In this document: piece after piece, positions 1 to 11,355 of the stretch | How positions within the stretch are numbered: the first letter of the stretch is position 1 | Layout of the letters: every line of letters starts with the position of its first letter | Assembly (NCBI GenBank): GCA_014529385.2 | Contig: CM043958.1 | Coordinates: forward strand, 83,167,025-83,227,024 | DNA: 60,000 nucleotides | Source of the DNA: Adiantum capillus-veneris | Lineage: Eukaryota; Streptophyta; Polypodiopsida; Polypodiales; Pteridaceae | Direction of reading: 5' to 3' | Position numbers and translations under genes: made by a program | Notes under the pieces: generated by a model | What the model was told of the DNA's origin: nothing | Databases searched by the model: none | What the model saw: only the letters and a program-made list of their open reading frames with translations

Positions 1-780
1 CTCAATATGGAGATCCGTCACTTTCTACTAGCTCCACAAGATGCACACTATTTGATGGAGCTCTAGCAAGGCCAAAAACCCTCAAGATAACACATCCTCC
101 AATGCAATCAATTTGGTCTATAATTGGCCCCTGGCAAACATTTTATTGGCCATAACTTGCATTATAGAGCTCCGATCAATGGTCCAGAAAGACAGGCATG
201 CTCCACAACTTGAGCTCTTAAATCCCATCCACTAACATCAGCTCTTTCCACATGTCCCCGCTTGCTCTATCCATTGAGAATTCTATGGGCCGTGATATCT
301 TTCACATCGTGGCTCCGTTTGAGGAGCCGTCGAGACTGGCTTCTATAGAAACTTGAGCACTTCATTCCAAAGCATATACTCATCATTTTGAACAATTTGA
401 CCATCCATCCCAATTGGCCCCTTTTTGGAGACCTTTTGGCCAAAAACACCATGGCAAGCATACAATTCTCCCATGACCAGCTTGCCTAAAATCTTTAAGT
501 GTTGGCACCCTTAGCATTTCATAGCACACTTCCCTGCTTGCTTTGGCTGCACCAACATACCGAATAATGAGTATGGAACTAATTGAAAGTTTGACACATC
601 CAATATTTTTGCTTCCAGACTTGTTGCAAAGTCAATTACTTCCTTCATAGACATTCAAATCCTTTCTGAACACCACAAAGATGGCAATTACAAAGGAAAT
701 TCTCCTTTTCTATTCTATGAACTATAACACAGTCTACCGTTTTACTTGTTACGAATAGGTCCTTGTGAGCCTGTAGCATC
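1..780. other. Unassigned decayed sequence at left edge
   Basis: The minus strand has short open stretches but no motif I recognise. It lies downstream of the copia unit 1 RT, where the rest of RT and RNase H would be expected, yet I see neither the YVDD box nor an RNase H motif. It may be decayed copia pol or unrelated flanking DNA. Confidence 0.4.
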
Positions 781-1330
781 TCTAGAATGATGCTCCATCT
801 GTGTAATAGCATTAAAATCATCATCAAATAAATCAACTTGTATAAAGAAATATTAAAAAAATAATTTTTATGAAACCACCAATCGTAGACTTGAGACGTA
901 GTAGCAATCTCTTCTCTTTGGGCCGGACTCCATGGTCGTGGGCTTTGGGAAAGTCTACTAATGTGCACCTCCACCTCCTTTGTCCTTTCTTGACAAAACC
1001 GCGAGGCTGTGTTACATAAACTTCCTAAAAAATGCCACCATTCAAGAAAGAAGTAACAATGTCTGACTGATGTACATCCCAACCAAAATGGGCTACCAAT
1101 GCACATAGAAAACACACAGTAGTCATATGACAAGTGGGAGAAAAAGTCTCTTCATAATCTATGCCTTTTTGCTCTGCATAATCCTTTGCAACAAGTCGAG
1201 CCTTAAGCGATAAATCTCACCAGACTCTTTGTACCAATGAAATTTTTTCAAGGAGGAAAATCACATAAAGTCTGTGTGTCATTTTCTAAAAGTGCATCAT
1301 ATTCTGATTGCATGGCAACCATTCAATTTT
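781..1330 (-). pseudogene. copia unit 1 reverse transcriptase, N-terminal part
   Basis: Read on the minus strand, this resembles the start of a copia RT: a GEIYR-type stretch, then a block like DYEETFSPTCHMTTV, then the DVHQSDIVTSFLNG motif and a VYVTQPRGFV-like segment. The frame changes several times and stops occur, so no functional enzyme is encoded. This unit continues past the point where units 2 and 3 are cut, so it is the least truncated of the three. The catalytic YVDD region is not recognisable. The reading rests on motif order, which matches copia pol (integrase upstream, RT downstream). Confidence 0.7.
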
Positions 1331-2676
1331 CTAAATTCTGTGCTTCATCAAAAGACAGAGGTTCCTCAACATCATGTAAGCTAGACACAGCCAAAGCATA
1401 AAAATCTCATGGAGAAGATGCATGGCCAGAACTTGAACGAGTACGACTAGACAAAGGTGCATACAATTTACTATCACGCAATGTATGCACCAACCATTTT
1501 GGCATACCTCTAGCCTGCTCATTTTCAGCCCTTTCCTCATCAAGTACATCATGTACATCTGCATCAGTAATAGGTTGATATGTAACATTTTCAAAACCCC
1601 CCATAGGATGTACATTTGCCTCGTTTTTGGAATTTACGTTCAAACTTCCACCACTGAAAAGAGGCAACAAAGTGTCATAAATGTCGTGTGAGCTTACATT
1701 ATTGTCTTCAGTACATGACAACAAGGGCTGAATAGAATTTTCCACAAACACTACATCTCAGAAAACCAGAATACGCTTTGTTTACAGATGATACAACCTG
1801 TAAACTTTGCTTTGTGCACTATAACCAACAAAAATACGTTTGACAGCCTTATCATCCAATTTTTTGCGTTGTGTTTGTGGCACCAAAGCATATACCAAAA
1901 AACCAAAAATACGCATGTGCTCAATAGAAGGTTATCTATCATGCCATGCTTCATATGGAGTAATAGACTGCAACAATTTAGTAGGACACCTGTTTAGTAC
2001 ATAAGTAGCACACATGATGGACTCAAGCCAAAACGAATGCGAAAACCATACATTGTGCCATTTTTGTAAGTGATCTGATTTTTCCTCTCAACAATACCAT
2101 TTTGTTGAGGCATATAAGGCATTTTACATTGGTGTATTATCCCACGACTAGTCAAAAATTCATTAAATGCATGAGACATATATTCCCCCCTTGATCGAAA
2201 GGGAGGGTGCCCATAATACATTTTGAGACATTTTCGGCCATAGCCAAAAATTGTTTGAAGCACATAAATACTTCAAACTTTGCCTTAAGCGGAAATACCC
2301 ATGCATGCCTAGAGTAATCATCAATGAAAGTTACGAAGTAAAGGTAATTGCCCAAGGAAGGAGTTTACATGCGCCCACAAAAATCACTATGCACAAGTTG
2401 AAACCTGCATGTGGCCCTAATTGAACCATCCTTTGGAGACTTTGAACGTTGCATCTTACCCAAAATACAGCCTCCACAAACATGTTCGACATGTGCTTCA
2501 AGAGACGGCAAAGAAGCAACCATATCAAATTTCTATAAACACAGCAAACTGACAAAATTCAGATGTCCAAAACGTGCATGCCAAAATTTTGCATTTGAAA
2601 TAGCCTTTGAGTCCACAACTGCATTTGCAAAATTCTGCCCACACTTGTCATACAAAGTGAGCTTATACAACCCACT
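1331..2676 (-). pseudogene. copia unit 1 integrase and integrase-RT linker
   Basis: On the minus strand the order is zinc-binding segment, catalytic core, C-terminal part, then an acidic linker before RT. The core has FIDDYSRHAWVFPLK with the first catalytic Asp near 2310. A second Asp lies in a LPFDQGG context, and the catalytic Glu in QQNGIVERKN near 2090. The frame shifts near 2190 and again near 1955. The linker (1407-1751) is the longest open part and includes a DEERAENEQARG stretch that recurs in units 2 and 3. The homologous parts of the other units are at 7614-8780 and 11611-12690. Confidence 0.8.
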
Positions 2677-4010
2677 TCATAATATGCCACATGCAACAAT
2701 TTCATCACCAAAACTAAGATCATGTATTGTACATATGTCATCCATAAATTTGACTACAAGTCCAAGTCTAGCAAGTGCAGATACAGACAAAAGATTCTTC
2801 TTGATCCCAGGTACATAAAGTGCATCAACAAGTGCGAAAGAACTACCATTTGTAGCAGTAAGCACAATTTTTCCAACTCCCTGAATTGAATAAGAGGCAT
2901 TGTTGGCACAAGTAACTAAATTACCATGAGGGACATACTCAAGAGAGGTGAACAAATCACGATGTGAGGTAATGTGCTTTGTAGAGCTACTGTCAAAATA
3001 CCACACATGTGAATTTGCAGCAACTGACATGCATGCATCATGGACATTAGGAATATAAGTACACTCTGCACTAAAATCGCATTCTGCATCAACATTAGCA
3101 TCACAGTCTCCTTTCACAAAAGACTCAACAAAAGCTGCATTTGTAGTGGAACCAACATTTGCAATGGAACCACCCTCTTTCTTCTTGGCCTCTTTGGCCT
3201 TCAACTTAAGACACTACTTGATCAAGTGATCATTAGCTTTACAATAATGGCAATGCATCTTCTATTTTCCCTTATCACCAAATTTCCAGGAAAATTGTTG
3301 CCAGTAGAAGCATTAGAAACATGTGATTTTCCAGTCACAGAAGAACCATAAGAAGTGGTTGCATTGCTGTTACCACCCTTTCTTTGAGCAACAATAAAAC
3401 CCTATTCAATTGCAAGCTGTCTAGTCCTCTTTTTTTTGGAAAGTAACTCTTGTAAAAACAATGTGCACAATGCATCAAACTTGACAACTTTGGTATTTCC
3501 TTGGGTCATGAGTCTCCAAGTACTAGCAAAAGTCTGGTAAGAATTTGGCAAGGCATCAAGAACAATTTGCACATCGAAATTGTCTGAAATGACTTCAATT
3601 GCAAAAATAAGTTGCTCATTGATATCCTTGACACTAGCAAGGAAAATGCCAATATCATCTTCCTCATGCATAATCTTCGACTCCAGCTCTTTATGCAGCA
3701 ATGTAATTTCTACCTCATTGCGACTTGCATAAAGACCAACTAGAATATCCCAAGCCTACTCTACAAATTTTTCTGAGAGAATGTGAGGAGTCATGGTGCA
3801 CTTCACAAACAACGCAATCAATGTATTAGCATGCGCATCTTTTACATCCCAACAAGCTTGTTCTGCCCGCAAGCAAAAGAAATCTAACAACAACAATCCT
3901 TGCAGCAAGACCTACAACATCCTCAACATCGCATGTATCCTAAAAACCAGGACGTACATCAATGCCCTGCACAATGCCAATCCAAGGGCCAACTGCCAGT
4001 GGGAAGAGAT
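2677..4010 (-). pseudogene. copia unit 1 gag and aspartic protease
   Basis: The N-terminal half (3402-4010) is a UBN2-type gag with ELESKIMHEEDD and SYQTFASTWRLMTQG stretches. It is followed by a zinc knuckle CHYC...H...C near 3205-3260 that carries a stop just before its last Cys. The protease part reads VWYFDSSSTKHITSH near 2960-3005, followed by the usual YVPGIKKNLLSVSALARLG block. The copia protease box is normally DSGAT or DSGAS, so DSSST lacks the catalytic Gly position. Stops interrupt gag. The protease ORF at 2677-3204 is open but the enzyme is probably inactive. Confidence 0.82.
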
Positions 4011-4248
4011 CCTAGGTCAGGCGGCTATATAAAGGGAGGTTGGGGGGAGGATTCAAGCACGATTGTCTCACGACTTTACATGGCCAATGTAGAGTGATAG
4101 ATTGTGTATGGGTGGAGTACTCACAATTGAATGAGTGAGAACCCTTATTCTTTTATGTAGAAATAATAGGGTCAATCATCAGTGAAGTTAGTGGGTGGTC
4201 ACACACCAAATGTCCAACCCTAGAGCAAGGCTCATGCAACCCTTACCT
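4011..4248 (-). repeat. copia LTR/leader, gag-proximal part (split by solo LTR)
   Basis: This matches 18440-18680 and, inverted, 10120-10339. It contains a TATA-like TATATAA (plus strand 4025-4031, read TTATATA on the minus strand) close to the gag start. It stops at 4248 in ...TTACC, and the remainder resumes at 7019 with TTACC. I found no tRNA-iMet type primer-binding site between this block and gag. Confidence 0.7.
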
Positions 4249-4897
4249 GTAAGGTCTCTGACCCGATCACAAGAGCACCCTTGTAGCACGAAATGAATAC
4301 AATGGAATAAGTTACTATTTTTAGTAGTTTTCCAGATTCTGTCAGTGTCATGATATTTAGAACGTTATAAAGCTTCAAAATGTGAATTAAAATAATTTTT
4401 GTGAAAAATTTCCAAAAATAGTAAGTTTTTGGTCACCTGAACCGTCCAGTCTCGACCGTCTCGAAAAACTGCACCCGTACCCCAAATTTGAAAAAAATGC
4501 ATTTTCGGACCCCGGGGGCTGCTAAATATGGCAGGTACTCGGGCCAGTACGCCTTAGTTAGAGCTTCGTATGGAAATTTACGGCATCAAAATCCGATTCG
4601 TATGACCCGTTTTAGCCTAGAACCAAATTTCCTAAAAATTGTCCGGGGAGGCACCGGGGGCCCAGGACTGTGTGGGAACAGGTCCTAGGCCACTCCAGAT
4701 CAGCTTTAGCAGCTAGGGGGCGCCCTCTTGCTTTGTGGGAGTCTTGGGAAAGCTGCCAAGCCTGCAACTCAGTCTCAGAACCAGTTAACCAAGCCAACCT
4801 AACACTTGGTGGGCAGAGAACTAGACTTGCCATGCTTAACTGGAGAAGCTCCCAGATGCATTTAGCAACCCAGATCGATTTTCAGCCTGTAAGAGCC

Positions 4898-4905
4898 TAT
4901 TTAAA
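4898..4905 (+). promoter_or_regulatory. TATA box in chromovirus LTR
   Basis: TATTTAAA lies 650 bp into the LTR, followed after about 15 bp by an (AC)n run. The same arrangement occurs at 16299-16306 in the other copy. Position and sequence suit the U3/R boundary. No transcript evidence is available. Confidence 0.55.
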
Positions 4906-5799
4906 GACCTGCATACACACACACACACACACACTTATGATCACACATACACACAGTGCATACACACACACCCACACACATTGGGGAGGTGCTGCCGAAT
5001 CACACACCTATTGAAGAGGAAGCTAGGAGGGAGGTGCTGCCGAATTTTCATCTCAAGAAGCTCGATTAGATCAGAAAATCGAGAAGATTATCAGCTCTTA
5101 ATCACGGTAACAACAGTTTAATTAATGCCATCTGTGAATCTTTTTCTCTACCATCTAAATTCCTTGTCTATTATGCCTATTCCTATTCGAAAATCTCTAT
5201 GACTACTCTCTAAATTCTCCTTATTCGTACTCTATTATGTAATCATCATTCCATAGCTGAATTATCAGCCATTCTTCACTCTCGATTTAATGATTAGAGC
5301 ATAATTATCAGAATCTTCTCTCTCTAGATAGCATAGTAATTAATCGGTAAGCTAGTATTTGTGCAAATTGAAGAGAATCACTATTGTAATCACTCATTAA
5401 CATTGCAGCTTAATTGAATTCATTTTTTCTTATGCATTAAGACGTAATTAAGGAGAAATTAATCCGTCATTAAGTCTCTAAGAATTGGTTTTTTCTCACA
5501 CATATGCATAGGGTAAATCTGCATCATCTAATTGCTAGGAAATAGTTTAATCATACTTAATCCAATTCTCTAGTAATTCTAATAGTGAAATCTTAATTAT
5601 TCTTGATCATGCAAGCCGAATAATTATCTTAGAGCCGGTTCCCATAGAATTATGTGCCATCCTTAATGATTGCTTATGAAAGAAATCTAGACTCTCATAT
5701 AGGAGGGATTAATTGATGTCACTAATCTACCCATTGGACTGTTATGATGCTCGTGAACCTTAGCTCTTTCTCCAAGCTAATCATTTAAAGTAGTGAGAA

Positions 5800-5970
5800 A
5801 TGGCCCCGGTTAAGAGGACGCGCTTCGGTGGTGCCCATGATCGCGAAGCAAGAACGAGCAATGTCAACGGAAAGGGGAAGGCTCCCATGGACGAGCAAAT
5901 ACCAGCCATCTCACGGGCCATCGATGAAGAAGTGGAAGAGGTAGATCATATTTTTATTCAAGTTGTTTAA
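5800..5970 (+). CDS. Small ORF inside the chromovirus LTR (56 aa), unknown
   Basis: ATG at 5800 opens a 56-codon frame that starts MAPVKRTRFGG, is basic at first and turns acidic (IDEEVEEVD). The copy at 17197-17337 keeps the frame for 46 codons until the element is cut off at 17334. The N-terminus looks like the start of a gypsy gag, but both copies lie inside the LTR, downstream of the TATA box. It could be a leader ORF, a gag remnant fixed in the LTR, or chance. No domain is recognisable. Confidence 0.35.
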   Translation: MAPVKRTRFGGAHDREARTSNVNGKGKAPMDEQIPAISRAIDEEVEEVDHIFIQVV

Positions 5971-6232
5971 ATTAACATTGCATACGCTAGTTAGGAATGC
6001 TCATATCCCCAAACATGTTGGAGAAATCCGACAGAAACCTCGGCATTGAAATCATTGTACATTAAGTTCTAAAGTAGGAAGGTAATGTCTGATGGGTATG
6101 CTGTTTGCAAGAGGAAAGAATGTTTGCTAGGGAAAATTTAGCTTGACATGTTCATTTTATTTCCAATGTTGAATTAGTCCTGACCCCCCTACTGATCACA
6201 GGGGGCAGAGTTCCTCATTAGGACTCTTGAAT

Positions 6233-6349
6233 CCACGACATGCTTTCTATGCGGTGGATACCCACGACTTGCTTTCTATGCGATGGGAACCCACGTCTTG
6301 CTTTTTATGCGGTGGGAGTGTCCATGACGTGCTTTCTATGCGGTGGACA
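6233..6349 (+). repeat. Four degenerate 29-31 bp tandem repeats in the solo LTR
   Basis: Units start at 6233, 6262, 6291 and 6322 and share a core like CCACGACTTGCTTTCTATG followed by CGGTGG. They lie in the part of the LTR not present in the truncated copy at 15650-17334, so their spread in the family cannot be judged here. Confidence 0.85.
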
Positions 6350-7018
6350 TACCTAGTTGTATGGGCAGCTAGGCGACAACGGGAGGAGTGAACTCTCGCT
6401 AGAGGGGGGATGTTGTACCTCCAGAACATTGGAATTTTTATGAATAAGTTTGAGTAGAATTTTTACTAGAATTCTGTCTTGGTGTTGTTTGCAATACTGG
6501 TTGAAGGGCTGTTTTAACGAACCATGTGATTCGAAATTAAACAAGGAATATTTATGTTGAACAACCTTTGTGGTAGTAATTAGGTCACACGAGGAAGTGT
6601 GAGTGTGGGGTGGAAAGTGGGGACTTGGCTCAGGTTGCCAATGCCTACGAGATGGGTGGTCCCGATTGGTCGGGAACTCTTTGTCCCCATAGTGCTTACT
6701 CGATATTAGTAACGCTCATTGCCCCTAGAGCGGGGAATTCTCGAGAGTACGTGCCTCTGAAACATGGGGAAAAAGGCACTCGAGGCTTCTCTCCTCTTGG
6801 AAGGTGGGTCATAGGATCGCTAGATAGTTTAAGTACGCTTCCCCTGCGAGGTGGAGCTAGATCTCCTTGCTAATAGGCTCGAACTCGACTCACTTTGTGA
6901 TGAGAGATCGTCCGCTAGTCGAACCCTGAACCATTTTGTTTGCTTCCGCTATAGATCTAGTGGCCACCAGGTTTACCATCAGATCCGTTGTTTGATACGA
7001 CGGGGTGGGGACCTCACA

Positions 7019-7395
7019 TTACCCCAACATACTACTAGTTAAAGATGAATGTGCCAATAAGTGGATCCAACTATCTAGTTGTTGGTACATAAAAGTAATA
7101 TAGGCTGAGACTCTTTGATCTTATGCCCATGGGCTTTCTCACTCAATCTACATGCAACCATATTGGCTCTAGTGATATACAAGTGTGAAAATCTATACTA
7201 GAGCTTGCATGCAAATCCCATAGACATCTGTGTATGGTCTACATAGCTCCACGGTGCATCTTGTTAGTGTCAATCATTGTATGATTGATAATTCGTGCTG
7301 CAAATGCTCCCACTATAGCTACTAGTTGACAATAGTAGGTTGTACACAAGACATTTGAATGCTAACAAAATATGTGCAACCTTTGCTATACTAGC
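7019..7395 (-). repeat. copia LTR, distal part shared by units 1 and 2
   Basis: This continues the block cut at 4248. It matches 18680-19020 and, inverted, 9738-10120. At 7395 it joins directly to the RT of unit 2 (junction reads GCCTCC then AATGCACATAG), without a visible polypurine tract. The same junction recurs inverted at 9737/9738. Confidence 0.7.
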
Positions 7396-8780
7396 CTCCA
7401 ATGCACATAGAAAACACACATTAGTCATATGACAAGTCGGACAAAAATTCTCTTCATAATCTATGCCTTTTTACTGTGCATAACCCTTTGCAACAAGTCG
7501 AGCCTTATAGCAATAAATCTCACCATTTGAGTTTCATTTCAACTTGTAAACCCAATTTGTACCAATGGCCTTTTTGCGAGGAGGCAAATCACATAAAGTG
7601 CATGTGTCATTCTCTATAAGTGCATCATATTTTGATTGCATGGGAGCCATTCAATTTTTTGAATTCTGTGCTTCATCAAAAGATAGAGGTTCCTCAACAT
7701 CATGTAAGCTAGACACAGCCAAAGCATAACAATATGATGCAGAAAATGCATGGCCAAAACTTGAACGAGTACGACTAGACAAAGGTGCATACAATTTACT
7801 ATCATGCAATGTATGCACCAACCATTTTGGAATACCTCTAGCCTGCTCATTTTCAGCCCTTTCCTCATCAAATACATCATGTAAATCTGCATCAGTAATA
7901 GGTTGATATGTAATATTTTCAAAAACCCCCATAGGATGTACATTTGCCTCGGTTTTGGAATTTACATTATTCGAACTTCCACCACTGAAAAGAGGCAACA
8001 AAGTGTCATAAATGTCATGTGAGCTTACATTATTGTCTCTAGTACATGACAACAAGTGTTGAATAGAATTTTCCACAAAAACTAAATCTCACGAAACCAA
8101 AATACGCTTTGTTTGAGGATGATACAACCTGTAACCTTTGGTTTGTGCACTATAACCAACAAAAATACATTTGACAGCCTTTTCATCCAATTTTTTGTGT
8201 TGTGTTTGTGGCACCAAAGCATATGCCAAACAACCAAAAACATGCATGTGCTCAATATAACGTTGTCTATCATGCCATGCTTCATATAGAGTAATAGACT
8301 GCAAAGATTTGGTAGGACACCTGTTTAGTACATAAATGGCACACATGATGGACTCAAGCCAATACGAATGCAACAAAGCTTGATTTTGACCATACATCGT
8401 GCCATTTCTGTAAGTGATCTGTTTTTTCCTCTCAGCAACACCGTTTTGTTGAGGCGTATAAGGAATTGTACATTGGTGTTTTATCCCACGACTAGCCAGA
8501 AATGCATTAAACACAAGAGACATATACTCCCCCCTCAATCGAAAGGGAGGGTGCCCATAGTACATTTTGAGACATTTTCAGCCATAGCCAAAAATTGTTT
8601 GCACATAAATACTTCAAACTTCACCTTAAGCGGAAATACCCATGAATGCCTAGAGCAATCATCAATGAAAGTCACAAAATAAAGGTATTTGCCCAAGGAA
8701 GGAGTTTGCATGGGCCCACAAACATCACTATGCACAAGCTAAAAGCTGCATGTGTCCCTAACTGAACCATCCTTTGGAAA
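7396..8780 (-). pseudogene. copia unit 2 RT start, linker and integrase core
   Basis: From right to left on the minus strand: integrase core with the GNYLYFVTFIDD-like block (seen as KYLYFVTFIDDCSRH near 8690), the Glu motif QQNGVAERKKQ near 8430, an integrase C-terminal part ending LYHPQTKRILVS near 8090, an acidic linker (7651-8076), then the first part of RT cut at 7396. The integrase stretch 8089-8565 is the longest open part. Stops and shifts elsewhere make the unit non-functional. It is highly similar to unit 1. Confidence 0.82.
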
Positions 8781-9664
8781 CTTCAAATGCTGCATCTTAC
8801 CCAAAATACAGCCTTCACAAACATGTTCAATAGGTGCTTAAAGAGACGGCAAAGAGGCAACCATATCAGATTTCTAGAAACGTAGCAAACTGGCAAAATT
8901 CAGATGTCCAAAACATGCATGCGAAAGTTTTGCATCTGAAATATCCTTTGAGTCCACATCTGTATTTGCTAAATTCTACCTACACTTGTCATACAAAGTG
9001 AGCTTCTACAATCCACTTCATAAAATGCCAGATGTAACAATTTCAGATGTCCAAAACGTGCATGCCAAAGTTTTGCATCTAAAATAGTCTTTGAGTCCAC
9101 AACTGCATTTGCAAAATTCTACCCACACTTGTCATATACAAAGTGAGCTTATACAACCCACTTTGTAAAATGCCAGATGCAACAATTTCATCACCAAAAT
9201 TGAGATCATGTATTGTACATCTGTCATCCATAAATTTGACTACAAGTCCAAGTCTAGCAAGTGCAGATACAGACAGAAGATTCTTCTTGATACCAGGTAC
9301 ATAAAGTGCATCAACAAGTGTGAAAGAACTACCATTTTCAGCATTAAGCACAATCTTTCAAACTCCCTGAATTGAATAAGAGGCATTGTTGGCACAAGTA
9401 ACTAAATTCCCATGAGGGACGTACTCAAGAGAGGTGAACAAATCACGATGTGAGGTAAAGTGCTTTGTAGCACCACTGTCAAACTACCACACATGTGAAT
9501 CTGTAGCAACTGACATGCATGCATCATGGATAGTAGGATTATAGGTACACTATGCACTAAAAGCCCATTTTGCATCAACATCAACATCACAGTCTCCTTT
9601 CACAAAAGACTCAACAATAGCTGCATTTGTAGTGAAACTAGCATTTGCAGTGGAACCACCCTCA
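8781..9664 (-). pseudogene. copia unit 2 protease and integrase zinc-binding region
   Basis: The protease box reads FDSGATKHFTSH near 9450-9480, keeping the canonical DSGAT that units 1 and 3 have lost, although a TAG replaces the preceding Tyr codon. The YVPGIKKNLLSVSALARLG block follows at 9230-9310. The integrase zinc region contains a 143-bp tandem duplication (8899-9190). At 9664 the copia sequence stops in the gag-protease linker and continues inverted from 11183. Confidence 0.78.
8899..9190 (-). repeat. 143-bp tandem duplication in copia unit 2
   Basis: Copy 1 starts at 8899 and copy 2 at 9042, both with TTCAGATGTCCAAAAC. Units 1 and 3 have this stretch once. The duplication shifts the integrase frame (143 is not a multiple of 3). 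Confidence 0.8.
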
Positions 9665-9737
9665 AAAAGTCATAGATTATGAAGAGACGTTTTCTCCCAC
9701 TTGTCATATGACTACTGTGTGTTTTCTATGTGCATTG

Positions 9738-10339
9738 TAGGCTAGTATAGCAAAGGTTTCACATATTTTGTTAGCATTCAAATGTCTTGTGTACAACCTA
9801 CTAGTGTCAACTAGCAGCTATAGTGGGAGAATTTGTAGCATGTATTATTGGTCATACAATGATTGACACTAACAAGATGCATCATGGAGCTATGTAGACC
9901 ATACACAGATGTCTATGGGATTTGCATGCAAGCTCTAGTATGATTTTCACCCTCGTCTATCACTAGAGCCAATATGGTTGCATGTAGATTGAGTGAGTGA
10001 GCCCATGGGCATAGGATCAGAGAGTCTCTTGTCTATATTACTTTTATGTACCAACAACTAGATAGTTGGATACACTTATCAGCATATTCCTCTTTAGCTA
10101 GTAGTATGTTGGGGTAAAGGTGGCATGAGACTTGCTCTAGGGTTGGACATTTGGTGTGTGACTATCCACTAACTTCACTGATGATTGACCTTATTATTTC
10201 AACATAAAAGAATAAGGGGTCTCACTCATTCAATTGTGAGTACTCCACCCATACAAAATCTATCACTCTACACTGGCCGTGTAAAGTTGTGAGACTGTTG
10301 TGCTTGAATCTTCCACCCAACCTCCCTTTATATAGCCAC
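9738..10339 (+). repeat. copia LTR-like block between units 3 and 2 (inverted)
   Basis: This is the plus-strand copy of 18440-19020. The RT fragment of unit 3 (9665-9737) abuts it at 9737/9738 with the same junction as at 7395/7396. It holds TTATATA at 10328-10334, just before gag. Confidence 0.72.
10328..10334 (+). promoter_or_regulatory. TATA-like box ahead of copia gag
   Basis: TTATATA within CCCTTTATATAGCC, conserved in the other copies (plus-strand 4025-4031 and 18466-18472, inverted). It lies unusually close to the gag reading frame (about 30 bp before the ATG in unit 3), so the real transcript start or gag start may differ. Confidence 0.45.
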
Positions 10340-11183
10340 TTGACCTAGGATCTCTTCCCACTGGTAGTAGGCCCTTGGATCGGCATTGTGCAGGGCATTG
10401 ATGTACGTCTTGGTTTTTAGGATACATGCAATGTTGAGGATGTTGTAGGTCTTGGCTGCAAGGATTGATGTTCGTAAAGTTGTTTTGCCTATGGCAGTAC
10501 AAGCTCGTTGGAATGTAAAAGATGCACATGCTCATGCATTGATTGTGTTGTCTGTGAAGTGCACCATGACTCTTCATATTCTCTCAACAAAATCTACAAA
10601 ATATGCTTGGGATATTTTGGATGGTCTTTAAGCCAGTCACAATGAGGCAAAAATTACAATCCTGCGTAAAGAGCTGGAGTCGAAGATTATGCATGAGGAA
10701 GATGATATGGGCACTTTCCTTACTAGTGTCAAGGATATCAATGAGAAACTTATTTCTGCAGGTGAAGTCATTTCAAACAATTTTGATGTGCAGATTTTTC
10801 TTGATGCCTTTCCAGATTCTTACAAGACTTTTGCTAGTACATGGAGACTCATGACCCAAGGAAATACTGAAGTTGTCAAGTTTGATGCATTGTGCACATT
10901 GTTGTTGCAAGAGTTACTTTCCAAAGAAAACAAGATTAGACAACATGCAGTTGCGCATGCTTTTATTGCTACTCAAAGAAAGGGTGGTAACAGCAATGTA
11001 GCCACTTCTTATGGTTCTTCTGTGAGTGGAAATCACATGTTTCTAATGCTTCTGCTAGCAGAAATTCATCTGGAAATTTTGGTGATAAGGGAAAAAGAAG
11101 ATGCATTGCCATTATTGTAAAGCTAATGATCACTTGATCAAGTAGTGTCTTAAGTTGAAGCCCAAAGAGGCTAAGAAGAAGCT
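10340..11183 (+). pseudogene. copia unit 2 gag (in inverted segment)
   Basis: UBN2-type gag. It has an N-terminal IVQGINV stretch, then RKELESKIMHEEDDMGTFL, VQIFLDAFPDSYKTFASTW and a Ser-rich linker. It ends in a decayed zinc knuckle region whose frame is broken near 11120. The best open part is 10689-11120 (143 aa). Stops occur near 10400-10650. It joins the protease at 8781-9664 once the inversion is undone. Confidence 0.8.
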
Positions 11184-11355
11184 GGGCATAACCCTTTGCA
11201 ACAAGGCAAGCCTTATAACGATAAATCTCACCATCGGACTTGCGTTTCAACTTGTAAACCCACTTTGTACCAATGGCCCTTTTGTGAGGAGGAAAATCAC
11301 ATTAAGTCCATGTGTCATTTTCTATAAGTGCATCATATTCTGATTGCATGGCAGC

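Larger units (their letters stand above)
4249..7018 (+). mobile_element. Solo LTR (2.77 kb) of a Ty3/gypsy chromovirus
   Basis: It begins TGTAAGGTCTC and ends CCTCACA, and is flanked by the 5-bp direct repeat TTACC (4244-4248 and 7019-7023). Removing it rejoins a copia LTR that is continuous in the copy at 18440-19020. Its first about 1,690 bp match 15650-17334, the 3' LTR of the chromovirus whose pol is at 12733-15618, at roughly 98 percent by eye. No internal coding region is present, so it is a solo LTR left by LTR-LTR recombination. The other chromovirus here also has a very long LTR (2.9 kb, TGTAAGGTCC to CCCTCACA), which supports this length. Confidence 0.8.
9665..11183 (+). other. Inverted 1,519-bp segment of the copia array
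   Basis: Orientation flips at both ends. Left of 9664 the gag-protease linker ends in ...CCACCCTC. The reverse complement of 11183 begins CTTCTTCTTAGCC, exactly what follows in unit 3 (17620-17640). At the other end, the reverse complement of 9665 ends in ATGACTTTTT and joins CTGGGCATAACC at 11184, the order seen in units 1 and 2. Turning the segment round restores two reading orders at once with no visible loss. It contains a short RT piece, a whole LTR-like block and a gag. Confidence 0.85.

Noticed and set aside
2411-2818. Plus-strand ORFs of 90-140 aa over the copia units (also 12420-12704)
   Set aside because: They are opposite-strand shadows of integrase and protease and recur only because the units are repeated.
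6401-6425. AGAGGGGGGA followed by TGTTGTACC, looking like a polypurine tract and a separate 3' LTR start within 4249-7018
   Set aside because: The TTACC duplication brackets the whole 4249-7018 block and no second copy of 6411-7018 exists, so it is internal LTR sequence.
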